Shown: positions 28,096 to 37,852, counted from the stretch's first letter. The stretch: DNA of 64,000 bases from Pandoraea pulmonicola (GCF_000815105.2 NZ_CP010310.2:4340001-4404000), one strand, 5' to 3'. Program-made: numbers and translations. The notes: generated from the sequence alone by a model not told the origin.

Positions 28096-29733
28096 TCAGC
28101 TGGGCCAGCGGCGAAACCTGGCCTCCAGACGTGCCTTTTCCGACGCATGTACCAGCAATGCCACGACTGGGGCGCGCGAAATCGGGTTCGGCATCGGCTT
28201 GGTGGTGCCCTGGCAATGCCGGTACCAATCGGCCACCGAACTCACGTCGTAATACTTGTTGTCGCAGGTGAGCCCGTAGTCGTCGAACGACAACAGCTGG
28301 ACGGCATCCGGACTCTCCGGCGCGATGACCTCCTGCGAGATCCGGTCCGTATGGCCGCCGACGTAGGCGGGGGTAAGAAAGCGAATGCCGCCGAGCACAT
28401 TGATCTCGTCACGCAGCCACAGTATCGCCGTACCGGGCGGCAGGCCGCCGGAGGCCAGCACCGGCGCGACTTGCTCGAAGTTCGTTTCGAGAATGGCGGC
28501 GAGTCTGCGGCGTCCCTCGCCGCTTTGCCAGTCGATCCGCACTTTGCCGGTTCTGCCAAGCAGATGCTTGTTGAGCATATGCACCTTGCGCTCGCTGCGC
28601 GGATCGCCCCGTCCCGCGGAGCGCAACATCGCCGTAAGCCGGCAAAACTCGGCAATGAGATCGAAGCTGCGGGACGCCGCATTGATGTGATGATCGCTCG
28701 CGGCCGAGCGCTGGGCGATGGCTTCCGCGCCGAGCTGACCACGCAGCCGGGCGTCGCCGTCCCGCAGTTGCAACGCCGCGCTGGCGATCACGGCGCATGG
28801 GCGTGCGATGCCGCTCTCCGAACACACCAATGCGACCTTGCCGGGGTTGCGCCGCATGAAGTCCGCAACGCCCTTGCCCGCGCGCCAAAGCGTCGCGCCG
28901 TCGATCTGCATGTCGAACCGCTCCATGCCCGTGAATTCCATGAACTGAACGTGTGACAGGCCGCCGTCCAGATTGACGGACGAGAGGGATGCATGAGACG
29001 AGGCGGGTGTCAGCGGTGCATGCTCGCCGTGCTGGCGTTCGCCCCGTCGCGTCACGCGGGCGATGTATCCGCCGATCGGTCGCTCGTGGTAACCGGCCTT
29101 GTCGAGACCGTCGCGAGGCTCGCCCGCCATCTGCATGGTGCCTGGCTCGACGCAGAAAATCGCACCGATCTGCGGATACGTCTTGAGCATGCGCGTGAGG
29201 CCCCGGGCTTCCGCCGGGATCGCCGTGGGTCCAACAATGAACCGGTAGCCACCCAGTTCGAGCAGGCCGTAACGGGTGCATTCGTTGCCCACCCGGATCA
29301 GTTTCGACGTGTTCACGCCGTAACGGTCGGACCAGTCCTGTGCCATGCCGCGCACCGACGACGCCCAGTCCGGGGTCGGGTCGTCGCACGCCCAGAGACG
29401 GATGGGCGTCTCGCACAGGGCCGTCGCGTCGCCGGTATTTTTATCGCCCTTCACGTCCGCCATGCCCTTGCCGGCAGCCTCCGCCTTGCTGCCTTTCCAG
29501 TCGGCAGCCATCGCCATGCGCGAATGTTCAGGGGTCTGCTGGCCTCGCGTTCGCGACGTCTGGGCGCCGGCAGGGGAAATACCGGCTTGATCCATGGACC
29601 TTGGCGCACGATTGGCGGTACCGGAAAGGGAGCCCGCCATCGCGCCAGAACGCGCGGGCGATGGCGGGGACGCTTCGGGTCTGGAAAGCCCGAGACTCGC
29701 GGCGAGGGCCTTGGGAAAGCGAGTAAGCGGCAT
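28096..29733 (-). CDS. Tyrosine-phosphatase-like protein, candidate secreted effector
   Basis: A 545-residue protein without signal peptide. The first 110 residues are rich in Ser, Pro, Ala and Gly and look disordered. From about residue 140 the layout resembles an eukaryote-like protein tyrosine phosphatase: YRFIVGPTAIPAEARGL matches the PTP YIATQGP segment, QIGAIFCVEP the following strand, YHERPIGGYIARV the YWP region, and VALVCSESGIARPCAVIAS the P-loop. The loop reads Cys304-x6-Arg311, one residue longer than the canonical Cx5R, so catalysis is doubtful. I chose ATG 29733 with GGAG upstream over ATGs at 29754 and 29790. Similar composition is seen in type III effectors of the YopH/SptP sort; that role is inference. 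The gene interrupts the fba-purC order. Confidence 0.55.
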   Translation of the reverse strand: MPLTRFPKALAASLGLSRPEASPPSPARSGAMAGSLSGTANRAPRSMDQAGISPAGAQTSRTRGQQTPEHSRMAMAADWKGSKAEAAGKGMADVKGDKNTGDATALCETPIRLWACDDPTPDWASSVRGMAQDWSDRYGVNTSKLIRVGNECTRYGLLELGGYRFIVGPTAIPAEARGLTRMLKTYPQIGAIFCVEPGTMQMAGEPRDGLDKAGYHERPIGGYIARVTRRGERQHGEHAPLTPASSHASLSSVNLDGGLSHVQFMEFTGMERFDMQIDGATLWRAGKGVADFMRRNPGKVALVCSESGIARPCAVIASAALQLRDGDARLRGQLGAEAIAQRSAASDHHINAASRSFDLIAEFCRLTAMLRSAGRGDPRSERKVHMLNKHLLGRTGKVRIDWQSGEGRRRLAAILETNFEQVAPVLASGGLPPGTAILWLRDEINVLGGIRFLTPAYVGGHTDRISQEVIAPESPDAVQLLSFDDYGLTCDNKYYDVSSVADWYRHCQGTTKPMPNPISRAPVVALLVHASEKARLEARFRRWPS

Positions 29734-29985
29734 CGATAACTCCGGGTTGCCCATGGAGGGCTTGGTTGACGGGAGGCAGGAGACTGCCACGCGTCATTCC
29801 GGCGGACTTCCGGGATCGGTCGGGTGCCTGTCGTTTTGCATCGGCGGAGCGACATTCCCGCCACATTCCCGCCACCTTACTCCGCACGGCATTGCCCGAC
29901 GCGCCGTTACCCCGGTATTTCACCGTCCTTCGCCGGACGCGGATGTTACCTACAATGGAAACGTTCACCCGACAAAAGGGCTGCT

Positions 29986-30576
29986 ATGACGATCAAATCG
30001 ACTCCATGCAATGTCCGGCAGCCTTTCGCCACACGACTCCTGGCCATCATCCCCTTCGTACTGGCGCTTTCGGGCGCCCCCGCGCTGGCGCAAACGTCGC
30101 GCTCCGCCCCCCATGCGCCACATGCCGCCACACAACGGGCGACGGCACCGAACGCGGCCTCGGCAAGCTCGGCTTCGTCAGGGACATCGCCCTCGGGCCG
30201 CGCGGAGCTTCCGGCACTTCCGCGCCTGACCGCCATCACCCCGCCGGAGAACGACGGCGCCACCGTGCGCTTCGCCCTGTACGCCGCGCGCGACATCGAA
30301 CTGCTCGGTCTGCAGTTTCCGGCCAAGACCGAGGGCAGCCCGCCCGACGCCGACGTGGTGATCACAATGCATCTGCGCGACAGTGCGGCCGCCCGCATGC
30401 GGGACTTCTCCCGCGCGCACATGAATGAGCAGATGACCCTGATCGTGGATGGCGTGGAAATGGTCACCGCCATGATCGGCTCGGAGCTCGGCGGCCGATT
30501 CCAGTTGCAGATGCCCAAAGAAAAGGCCCGGCTTCTGTTCCAGCGAGTGCTGGCAAAAGCCGGGCCTGCGACCTGA
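29986..30576 (+). CDS. Small secreted protein with SecDF-P1-head-like C-terminus
   Basis: A 196-residue exported protein. ATG 29986 (AAGGG upstream) gives a signal peptide ending APALA-QTS; an Ala/Ser/Thr-rich linker runs to about residue 65. The C-terminal half (LRDSAAARMRDFSRAHMNEQMTLIVDGVEMVTAMIGSELGGRFQLQM) resembles the head subdomain of the SecD/SecF periplasmic P1 region, where a similar VDG...P-I...G-pattern occurs. It is not a SecD: there are no transmembrane helices. Convergent with fba. Function unknown. Confidence 0.72.
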   Translation: MTIKSTPCNVRQPFATRLLAIIPFVLALSGAPALAQTSRSAPHAPHAATQRATAPNAASASSASSGTSPSGRAELPALPRLTAITPPENDGATVRFALYAARDIELLGLQFPAKTEGSPPDADVVITMHLRDSAAARMRDFSRAHMNEQMTLIVDGVEMVTAMIGSELGGRFQLQMPKEKARLLFQRVLAKAGPAT

Positions 30577-30596
30577 CGCGTCGGCGACGCGTCAGG
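30572..30596. terminator. Hairpin between convergent genes, possible terminator
   Basis: CCTGACGCGTC, GGC, GACGCGTCAGG: an 11-bp perfect stem overlapping the stop codon of the secreted-protein gene. No T run on either side, so it may act as a weak or Rho-assisted terminator for fba. Confidence 0.5.
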
Positions 30597-30656
30597 CCGG
30601 GCGACAGGCTGCGCGGGTCACACCCGCACGAGCCCGATACGCCCGATACGCCTGAT

Positions 30657-31721
30657 TTACTTCACGATTTGAGCGAGATCGCCGCTCTTGTACTTCTCGG
30701 CCATCTTCTCGAGCGCGATCGGCTTGATCTTGCCGGCCTGACCTTCGCAGCCGAATGCGAGGTAGCGCGCCTTGCAGACCTGCTTGGCGGCTTCGCGCGC
30801 CGGCTTGAGATAGTCGCGCGGGTCGAACTTGCTCGGGTTTTCGAACAGATAGCGACGGATCGCGCCGGTCATGGCCAGGCGGATGTCGGTATCGATGTTG
30901 ATCTTGCGCACGCCGTGCTTGATGCCTTCGACGATCTCCTCGACCGGCACGCCGTACGTTTCCTTCATGTCGCCGCCGAACTCGCGGATTTCGGCGAGCA
31001 GTTCCTGCGGCACCGACGACGAACCGTGCATCACCAGATGGGTGTTCGGGATGCGGCGGTGGATTTCCTTGATGCGGTCGATGGCGAGAATGTCGCCCGT
31101 CGGCTTGCGGCTGAACTTGTAGGCGCCATGCGAGGTGCCGATGGCGATGGCCAGCGCGTCGCACTGCGTCTGATGCACGAAGTCGGCAGCCTGGTCCGGA
31201 TCGGTCAGCAGTTGCTCGCGCGTCATGGTGCCGTCGGCGCCGTGGCCGTCTTCCTTGTCGCCCTTCATCGTTTCGAGCGAACCCAGCACACCCAGCTCGG
31301 CTTCCACCGTCACGCCGATGTAGTGCGAGAACTCGACGACCTTCTTCGACACTTCGACGTTGTACTCGTAGCTGGCGACCGACTTGCCGTCGGCTTCGAG
31401 CGAACCGTCCATCATCACGCTCGAGAAGCCGCTCTTGATGGCGGCCATGCACACCGCCGGCGACTGGCCGTGATCCTGGTGCATCACCACCGGAATATGC
31501 GGGTAGGCTTCGACGGCGGCCGAAATCAGGTGACGCAGGAACGCTTCGCCAGCGTACTTGCGAGCACCGGCCGAAGCCTGCATGATCACCGGCGCACCGA
31601 CTTCGTCGGCGGCGGCCATGATCGCGGAGACTTGCTCCAGGTTGTTGACGTTGAAGGCCGGCAGACCGTAGCCGTTTTCGGCGGCATGGTCGAGCAGCTG
31701 TCGCATAGAGACTAGGGGCAT
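30657..31721 (-). CDS. fba: Fructose-bisphosphate aldolase, class II
   Basis: A 354-residue zinc-dependent aldolase of glycolysis and gluconeogenesis. The zinc and catalytic motifs are present: [11 protein letters not shown] (Asp-His), [37 protein letters not shown] and [11 protein letters not shown]. The form matches the CbbA-like class II aldolases of beta-proteobacteria. It is downstream of pyk and pgk on the same strand, a glycolytic gene group. The intergenic gap to pyk is 123 bases. Confidence 0.97.
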   Translation of the reverse strand: MPLVSMRQLLDHAAENGYGLPAFNVNNLEQVSAIMAAADEVGAPVIMQASAGARKYAGEAFLRHLISAAVEAYPHIPVVMHQDHGQSPAVCMAAIKSGFSSVMMDGSLEADGKSVASYEYNVEVSKKVVEFSHYIGVTVEAELGVLGSLETMKGDKEDGHGADGTMTREQLLTDPDQAADFVHQTQCDALAIAIGTSHGAYKFSRKPTGDILAIDRIKEIHRRIPNTHLVMHGSSSVPQELLAEIREFGGDMKETYGVPVEEIVEGIKHGVRKINIDTDIRLAMTGAIRRYLFENPSKFDPRDYLKPAREAAKQVCKARYLAFGCEGQAGKIKPIALEKMAEKYKSGDLAQIVK

Positions 31722-31844
31722 GATGTTCTCCTTGGAATCACAAAACTAAGCAAATCTTTCTCTCGATCCGGAGGCGCCCCTCATGACGACGGCTCGCGGG
31801 CGGCGTGGCACCTGGCCTCGCCGCGCACGCGCGGCCCCATTCCG

Positions 31845-33287
31845 TCATGCGTGGCCCACCTGAACGATCTTCAACGTATTGGTGCCGCCGGGTTGCCCCA
31901 TCGGCTCGCCGACCGTCAGCACGACCGTGTCGCCGCGCTTGACCACGCCGCTCGAGAGCAGCAGTTGCTCCGCCTGCTTGAGCGCCTGATCGCGGTCGTG
32001 CGCCGCGTCGGCGCGCATCGCGTAGACATTGCGGTACAGCGCCATCTTGCGGTGGCTGCCGAGCTGCGAGGTCAGCGCGAAAATCGGCACATGGATCTTG
32101 TGGCGGGACAGCCACAGCGCCGTGGCGCCCGACTCGGTCAGCGCCACGATCGCTTTCGCGCCAAGATGATACGCGGTAAACAGCGCCCCGGCCGCAATCG
32201 TTTGGTCGATGCGCGTAAAAGTTTGGTCCAGCCAGTCGCGGTCGAGTTCCACGGTCTCCGAGCGCTCGGCTTCGACGCAGATCGCCGCCATCGTCTCGAT
32301 CGTCTCGACCGGGTACTTGCCTGCGGCGCTCTCGGCCGACAGCATCACCGCGTCGGTGCCGTCGAGCACGGCGTTGGCCACGTCCGAGACCTCGGCGCGC
32401 GTGGGCACCGGGTTGTGGATCATCGACTCCATCATCTGCGTTGCCGTGATGGTCGTCTTGTTCATCTCGCGCGCCAGGCGGATCATGCGCTTTTGCAGCG
32501 CCGGCACCGCCGCGTTGCCGACCTCGATGGCCAGATCGCCGCGCGCGACCATGATGCAGTCCGATGCCGCCAGGATCTCCTCGAGCGCCGGAATAGCCTC
32601 GGCACGCTCGATCTTGGCGATCATGAGCGGCTTGATGCCGTACGGCTCGCCCGCCACGTTCGCCAGGCGCCGCGCCATTTCCATATCCGTGGCGTTCTTC
32701 GGAAACGAGACCGCGACGTAATCGGCGCCCAGCGCCATCGCGGTCTTGATGTCTTCCATGTCCTTGGCGGTCAACGCCGGCGCCGTGAGGCCGCCGCCCT
32801 GGCGGTTGATGCCCTTGTTGTTCGACAGATCGCCGCCGACCTTCACGGTCGTGTGGATCTCGTTGCCGAGCACGCGATCGACGATCAGCACGATCAGGCC
32901 GTCGTTGAGCAGCAGCACGTCGCCCGTGCGCACGTCGCGCGGCAATTCCTTGTAGTCCAGGCCGACGCGTTCGTCGTTACCGAGCTCGCAGTCGGCGTCC
33001 AGAATGAACTTGGCGCCGGCCTCGAGCGTGGTCTTGCCGTTCTCGAACTTGCCGACGCGAATCTTCGGGCCCTGCAGGTCGGCCATGATGGCCACTTCGC
33101 GGCCCGCCGCCTTGGCAGCCGCACGCACCATCTCGGCGCGCTCGATGTGGTCCTGCGCCTTGCCGTGCGAGAAGTTCAGGCGGACAACGTCGACGCCCGC
33201 GGCGATCATGCGCGAGAGCACTTCCGGCGTGCTCGACGCCGGACCGATGGTGGCGACGATCTTGGTGGAGCGGTTCATGACTTCCAT
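31845..33287 (-). CDS. pyk: Pyruvate kinase
   Basis: A 480-residue pyruvate kinase, converting PEP and ADP to pyruvate and ATP. Motifs: TKIVATIGPASSTPEVL, RLNFSHG, ADLQGPKIRVG, the active-site MIAKIERAEA, VARGDLAIEVG, and the C-terminal allosteric domain starting near TIAAGALFTAYHLGAKAIV. ATG 33287 is preceded by GAGGA; MNRSTK at 33278 is the alternative. It lies between pgk and fba on the same strand. The 226-base gap upstream suggests its own promoter. Confidence 0.97.
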   Translation of the reverse strand: MEVMNRSTKIVATIGPASSTPEVLSRMIAAGVDVVRLNFSHGKAQDHIERAEMVRAAAKAAGREVAIMADLQGPKIRVGKFENGKTTLEAGAKFILDADCELGNDERVGLDYKELPRDVRTGDVLLLNDGLIVLIVDRVLGNEIHTTVKVGGDLSNNKGINRQGGGLTAPALTAKDMEDIKTAMALGADYVAVSFPKNATDMEMARRLANVAGEPYGIKPLMIAKIERAEAIPALEEILAASDCIMVARGDLAIEVGNAAVPALQKRMIRLAREMNKTTITATQMMESMIHNPVPTRAEVSDVANAVLDGTDAVMLSAESAAGKYPVETIETMAAICVEAERSETVELDRDWLDQTFTRIDQTIAAGALFTAYHLGAKAIVALTESGATALWLSRHKIHVPIFALTSQLGSHRKMALYRNVYAMRADAAHDRDQALKQAEQLLLSSGVVKRGDTVVLTVGEPMGQPGGTNTLKIVQVGHA

Positions 33288-33513
33288 CTATTCATCCTCT
33301 TTGGGTAACAGCGCGTTCGACATTGCTGGCGCTTAGAGGTTTGTAGCGCATTTAGGCCGCCGCAGGTTAACCAAAAAGTTCGTATTGTCTGTACGAAATC
33401 GTTCGATTCGATCTCTGACGTTCGCAATGAGCGCCCCAAAATGCGCTCATCCTGCCCCCGTCAACGCCTGTCCGATCGGCCCGGCACCCCGCCCCACCTG
33501 GTGCTTGCGAGCC

Positions 33514-34719
33514 TCAACCGGCCTGTGCGGCGCGTTGCTGCAGCACGTCGACGGCCGGCAACGTCTTGCCCTCGAGGAATTCGAGGAACGCGCCGCCACC
33601 GGTGGAGATGTAGCTGACCTGATCGGCGATGCCGTACTTGGCGATGGCCGCGAGCGTATCGCCGCCGCCGGCGATCGAGAAACCCTTGGCCGCGGCGATG
33701 GCGCGCGCCAGGGTCTCGGTGCCATGGCCGAACTGGTCGAATTCGAACACCCCGACCGGGCCGTTCCACACGATCGTGCCGGCACTGCCCAACTGTTCGG
33801 CGAGCTTGGCGGCCGTTTGCGGGCCGATGTCGAGGATCATGTCGTTGGTGTCCACGTCGGCAGCGGCCTTCACGGTGGCTTGCGCCGTCGGGCTGAACTC
33901 CTTGGCGCACACGACGTCCGTGGGGATCGGCACCGAGGCGCCGCGGGCGGCCATCGCGTCGATGATCGCGCGGGCCTCGCCAACCAGATCGGCCTCGGCG
34001 AGCGACTTGCCGATCGGCAGGCCGGCCGCGAGCATGAACGTGTTGGCGATGCCGCCGCCCACGATCAGCTGATCGACCTTGTCGGCAAGCGACTTGAGAA
34101 TGGTGAGCTTGGTGGAAACCTTGGAGCCGGCCACGATGGCCACGAGCGGGCGGGCCGGAGCGTTCAGCGCCTTGCCGAGCGCTTCGAGTTCGGCGGCCAG
34201 CAGCGGGCCTGCGCAGGCCACCGGCGCGTACTTGGCGATGCCGTGCGTCGTGGCTTCGGCGCGGTGGGCGGTGCCGAACGCGTCGTTCACGTACACGTCG
34301 CACAGCTTGGCCATCTTCTGCGCCAGTTCGTCGCTGTCCTTCTTCTCGCCCTTGTTGACGCGGCAGTTCTCCAGCAGCACGACAGTGCCCGGCGCTACGT
34401 CGAAGCCACCATCGACCCAGTTGGCGACGAGCTTCACGTCACGACCGAGCAGTTCCGACAGGCGCTGCGCGACCGGGGCGAGCGAGTCGGCGGGCTTGAA
34501 CTCGCCTTCGGTCGGACGGCCCAGATGCGACGTGACCATCACGGCGGCACCGGCGTCGAGCGCCATCTGGATGGCCGGCACCGAGGCGCGGATGCGCGTG
34601 TCTTCCGTGATACGGCCTTCGTCGTCCTGCGGCACGTTCAAATCGGCGCGAATGAAGACACGTTTGCCCGCAAGGCGGCCCTGAGCGATCAGATCGGTGA
34701 GACGTACGACGGAAGCCAT
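33514..34719 (-). CDS. pgk: Phosphoglycerate kinase
   Basis: A 401-residue monomeric kinase interconverting 1,3-bisphosphoglycerate and 3-phosphoglycerate. Motifs: [65 protein letters not shown] and the nucleotide loop GGGDTLAAI...[17 protein letters not shown]. Full length. First of the glycolytic trio pgk-pyk-fba. Confidence 0.98.
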   Translation of the reverse strand: MASVVRLTDLIAQGRLAGKRVFIRADLNVPQDDEGRITEDTRIRASVPAIQMALDAGAAVMVTSHLGRPTEGEFKPADSLAPVAQRLSELLGRDVKLVANWVDGGFDVAPGTVVLLENCRVNKGEKKDSDELAQKMAKLCDVYVNDAFGTAHRAEATTHGIAKYAPVACAGPLLAAELEALGKALNAPARPLVAIVAGSKVSTKLTILKSLADKVDQLIVGGGIANTFMLAAGLPIGKSLAEADLVGEARAIIDAMAARGASVPIPTDVVCAKEFSPTAQATVKAAADVDTNDMILDIGPQTAAKLAEQLGSAGTIVWNGPVGVFEFDQFGHGTETLARAIAAAKGFSIAGGGDTLAAIAKYGIADQVSYISTGGGAFLEFLEGKTLPAVDVLQQRAAQAG

Positions 34720-34805
34720 GAGAATCCGGAATAAATAGTGGGAAAAACATGCATTTTAACTGATCCGACCGGCCGGATGCCCATTTTGGCGGTCCGCGGT
34801 TCCCC

Positions 34806-35129
34806 CTACAGGAACAGACGTCCCAGCGTGTAGACGGCCATGCCGACGACGATCATCTCGATCATGTTCCGGCGCCACACGAACCAGCCCGTGGCGGCGA
34901 CGGCCGCCGCCAGCTTGTGATTGCCGAGATGCACCGCGAACTGATGATCGAGCAGCAGCACCTCGGGCACCACGATCACGGCCAGCGCCGCGGCCGGCGC
35001 GTAGCGCAACGCCCGCTGCAGCCGCTGCGGCAGCGTGACACGGTCGCCGGCAAGCAGGAAGAAGGTCCGTGTGAGGACGGTCACCGCGGTCATCGCCACG
35101 AAGGCGAACCAGATTTCGAACGTACTCAT
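34806..35129 (-). CDS. azlD: Branched-chain amino acid exporter small subunit (AzlD family)
   Basis: A 107-residue membrane protein with three hydrophobic helices, matching AzlD: MSTFEIWFAFVAMTAVTVLTRTFFLL, then ALRYAPAAALAVIVVPEVLL and a C-terminal NMIEMIVVGMAVYTLGRLFL. Its ATG overlaps the azlC stop codon (ATGA), indicating coupling. AzlC and AzlD together export branched-chain amino acids. Confidence 0.93.
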   Translation of the reverse strand: MSTFEIWFAFVAMTAVTVLTRTFFLLAGDRVTLPQRLQRALRYAPAAALAVIVVPEVLLLDHQFAVHLGNHKLAAAVAATGWFVWRRNMIEMIVVGMAVYTLGRLFL

Positions 35130-35992
35130 GAGCGCGACTCCTCGGAAGCGGACGGCTTGCCGGAAGATTCGGCCAACGATTCGGGCGCCGATGCCGCAAG
35201 CGGGACCGCCGCCGGCACGCCTTGCGTTCCCCGCGAATCGGGCAGCGTCGCCGCGCCACCGCCGGCGAGCGCGAGCTTCTTCGCATGGCGTGCCGCGAGT
35301 TCGTCGCACACCACTCCGGCCGCGAGCGCGCCAAGCACGCCGAGCACGAGATTGAGGCGGTACGGCAGATCGAACGCGAGCAGACCGATGACCGATGCCA
35401 GCGTCACCACCAGCAGGGTCGAGCGCGTGGTGATGGTATGCACCATCATGGGAATGAGCGCGAGCGTGCCCGCGAAGCCGAGGCCCCAACTGTCGGGCAC
35501 CAGCGCCCCGAGCAGAATGCCGATGATCGAGGACACGTGCCAGACCGCCCAGTTGCTGAGCGCGACGCCGTAGTACGTGCCCTCCTTTCCCGGCACATAA
35601 CCGTTCGCGAAGTTCTGGTTCATGAACATCACGAAGCCCAGATCGCCGTTCACGTAGCCCAGCACCAGGCGCCGGGGCAGCGACAGATAGGAGAAATGCG
35701 GCTGGAGCGCCGCGCTGAAGATCACGAAGCGCAGGTTGATGACGCCCACCGTGAGCAGGATCGTCCACAGTGGCAGACCGGCGGCGAACAGCGGCAGCGA
35801 GGCCAGTTGGGCCGATCCGGCGTAGAGCATCAGCGTAAAGCCGATGGCTTGCGGCACGGTGAGCACCGACTTGCTCATGGCGACCCCGGTCACGAGCCCC
35901 CACGAAAAAATGGCTGGCAACAGCGGCGAAATAATGCGGAAACCGGCCGCGAACCCTTCACGTTCAGCGGCAGGCAGACGAAGCATTGACAT
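35126..35992 (-). CDS. azlC: Branched-chain amino acid exporter large subunit (AzlC family)
   Basis: A 288-residue inner-membrane protein. AzlC features: GFRIISPLLPAIFSWGLVTGVAM, GFTLMLYAGSAQLASLPL, NLRFVIFSAALQPHFSYLSLPRRLVLGYVNGDLGFV and GLGFAGTLALIPMM. The last 45 residues are a Ser/Ala/Pro-rich cytoplasmic tail not needed by the family. Start 35992 is chosen because the frame beyond it is Arg-rich shadow; ATG 35986 is nearly equal. First of azlC-azlD. A putative operator (36179-36192) precedes it. Confidence 0.92.
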   Translation of the reverse strand: MSMLRLPAAEREGFAAGFRIISPLLPAIFSWGLVTGVAMSKSVLTVPQAIGFTLMLYAGSAQLASLPLFAAGLPLWTILLTVGVINLRFVIFSAALQPHFSYLSLPRRLVLGYVNGDLGFVMFMNQNFANGYVPGKEGTYYGVALSNWAVWHVSSIIGILLGALVPDSWGLGFAGTLALIPMMVHTITTRSTLLVVTLASVIGLLAFDLPYRLNLVLGVLGALAAGVVCDELAARHAKKLALAGGGAATLPDSRGTQGVPAAVPLAASAPESLAESSGKPSASEESRS

Positions 35993-36178
35993 GGTCGGTT
36001 TGGGGGGCGAGCGCCTGAGCAAACGGCGCAGTGTCTGGCATTGCGGGGCAAAGCGGTCCCGACGGCGCCCGGCACGCCCAAGATGACCGCGAGCGGTCAC
36101 GGCGCCCGCCAGGGTTGCCGGAGTCTCTCCTGAATATATTCATCATTGGCGGCGGACGACGGTCCATTATAGCCATGG

Positions 36179-36192
36179 TAAGCAGTTGCTTA
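36179..36192. promoter_or_regulatory. Putative operator in the azlC promoter
   Basis: TAAGCA-GT-TGCTTA, a perfect 14-base inverted repeat starting seven bases upstream (on the minus strand) of the TATAAT at 36166-36171, hence within the -10/-35 interval. The regulator is unknown; Lrp-type control is common for azlCD. Confidence 0.45.
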
Positions 36193-36209
36193 GTACGCTC
36201 ATTCCGTAC

Positions 36210-36229
36210 ATCTGCACGTTTTTGCAGAT
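36210..36229. promoter_or_regulatory. Second inverted repeat upstream of azlC
   Basis: ATCTGCA, six bases, TGCAGAT: a perfect 7-bp inverted repeat 18 bases beyond the first. Could be a second regulator site or a small hairpin. Confidence 0.35.
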
Positions 36230-36437
36230 GCAGCGGGCGAGGTGTCGCGTGCGCGCCACGCGGGGACGAAACCGTCCATGGGTGCGAGCGGCGCCGCGGC
36301 GGCCCTGCATCCGCAAAGGGCCGCTGCTGCTTTACAATAGCGACTTTTGGTGAATCGGCAGGGCACCGGAAACTTGGTTCCGCGTCGCTGGCCGGGCAAC
36401 TCCCAGAATCCCGAATACCCATCACGGTCAGAACCCC

Positions 36438-36632
36438 ATGAGCGAAGTCAAAGAAATGCCGGTCGTCGAAGTCGGCGCAGAAGATCTGCCGGTCCATTGC
36501 CCAAATCCCAAGATGGAAGCCTGGAGCGCCCATCCGCGCGTGTTCATCGACGTGAGCCACGGCGAAGCCGCGTGCCCGTACTGCGGCACGCGTTACCGCC
36601 TGAAGGCCGGCGTCGTGCTCAAGGGTCACTGA
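36438..36632 (+). CDS. Zinc-finger CHCC domain protein
   Basis: A 64-residue protein of the zf-CHCC family, related to the zinc-binding tail of mitochondrial complex I subunit NDUFS6. Likely ligands are Cys21, a His (His32 in AHPRVFID, or His41) and the CPYC pair Cys46/Cys49. It is just upstream of waaF and co-oriented, an arrangement conserved in Burkholderiaceae. Role unknown. Confidence 0.9.
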   Translation: MSEVKEMPVVEVGAEDLPVHCPNPKMEAWSAHPRVFIDVSHGEAACPYCGTRYRLKAGVVLKGH

Positions 36633-36742
36633 GCCGCGCCGACCCGCCCCGTGCGGACGGGCGCCGCGCTAGTGCCTGACGATGCGCCGCCCAGCCGCCT
36701 TTCCGTTTCACCGCTACGCTTAACGTAAGAGTCTCCGCCACG

Positions 36743-37768
36743 ATGCATAAAGCCTTGGTGATCGCCCCCAACTGGATTGGGGACGCGCTGATGGCGCAGC
36801 CGTTGTTTACCTTGCTGAGGCGTCTGCATCCGCGTCTGACCATCGACGCGATCGCCCCCGGCTGGGTCGCCCCGGTTCTGGAGCGCATGCCGGAGATTTC
36901 GCGCGTGGTCTCGACCGACCTCGCGCACGGCAAGTTGCAGCCGCTCGAGCGCTACCGGCTCGCGAGCGTGCTCGCCGACGAGGGTTACGACGCCGCCTAC
37001 GTGCTGCCGAACTCCCTGAAGTCGGCGCTGATTCCGTGGCTGGCGCGCATTCCGCTGCGCATCGGCTACAAGGGCGAGCAGCGCTACGGCCTGCTCAACG
37101 TGCGCCACGCCAATCCGCGCAAGGACGAGCGCCCGCCAATGGTGCGGCACTACGCTGCGCTTGCCTTCGCGCCTGGTGCCAAGCTGCCCGAGACGCTGCC
37201 CACGCCGCGCATCGAAGCCGATCTGAACGAGTCCGCCCGCGTCTACGCCCGCTTCGGGCTCGACTTGCGCGTGCCGCTCGTCGTGTTCTGTCCCGGCGCC
37301 GAATTCGGTCCGGCCAAGCGCTGGCCGCCGGGTCATTTCGCGCAGCTCGCGCAACTGGTTCGCCGCTCGTTCCCGTATGCGCAGATCGTCGCGCTCGGCT
37401 CAGGCAAGGACGGTGCGCTGGCCCAGCAGATCGCCGCCGAGGCCCCGTTCGTGCGCAACCTGTGCGGGCAGACGTCGCTAGCCGAGGCCTGCGCCCTGCT
37501 CGCGCGCGCCAACGCGGTGGTGAGCAACGACTCGGGACTGATGCACGTGACGGCGGCACTGCGCCGGCCGCAGATCGCGCTTTTCGGCTCGTCCGATCCG
37601 CGCCACACGCCGCCGCTGTCCGATCAGGCGCACGTCCTGTGGCTACAATTGGAGTGCAGCCCGTGTTTCGCCCGCGAATGTCCGCTCGGCCACATGCGCT
37701 GCCTCAACGAACTGATGCCCGAGCATGTGTTCGCGAACCTGCGCAACATTCTGCTCACGCAGCGCTGA
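36743..37768 (+). CDS. waaF: Lipopolysaccharide heptosyltransferase II
   Basis: A 341-residue glycosyltransferase family 9 enzyme adding the second heptose to the LPS inner core at the cytoplasmic face. Start MHKALVIAPNWIGDALMAQPLF is typical of WaaF, as are LPNSLKSALIPWLARIPLRIGY, FCPGAEFGPAKRWP, and NDSGLMHVTAALRRPQIALFGSSDPRHTPP. The Cys cluster CSPCFARECPLGHMRCL near the end is also conserved. Start codon 111 bases after the zinc-finger gene. Confidence 0.95.
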   Translation: MHKALVIAPNWIGDALMAQPLFTLLRRLHPRLTIDAIAPGWVAPVLERMPEISRVVSTDLAHGKLQPLERYRLASVLADEGYDAAYVLPNSLKSALIPWLARIPLRIGYKGEQRYGLLNVRHANPRKDERPPMVRHYAALAFAPGAKLPETLPTPRIEADLNESARVYARFGLDLRVPLVVFCPGAEFGPAKRWPPGHFAQLAQLVRRSFPYAQIVALGSGKDGALAQQIAAEAPFVRNLCGQTSLAEACALLARANAVVSNDSGLMHVTAALRRPQIALFGSSDPRHTPPLSDQAHVLWLQLECSPCFARECPLGHMRCLNELMPEHVFANLRNILLTQR

Positions 37769-37852
37769 GCCGGTGCTCGTGTCGGACGACGGTGCCCACA
37801 TCACCCATCGCCGTCCGCAGCCCGCCCCGCCAACACTCAACGGTAGATCCTC

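Larger units (their letters stand above)
35993..36437. other. Divergent intergenic region, azlC / zinc-finger gene
   Basis: Holds the azlC promoter region, with a minus-strand TATAAT at 36166-36171, two small perfect inverted repeats (listed separately), and a plus-strand TACAAT (near 36335) that may serve the zinc-finger gene and waaF. In related genomes a branched-chain aminotransferase gene is often found beside the zinc-finger gene; none is here. Confidence 0.5.
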
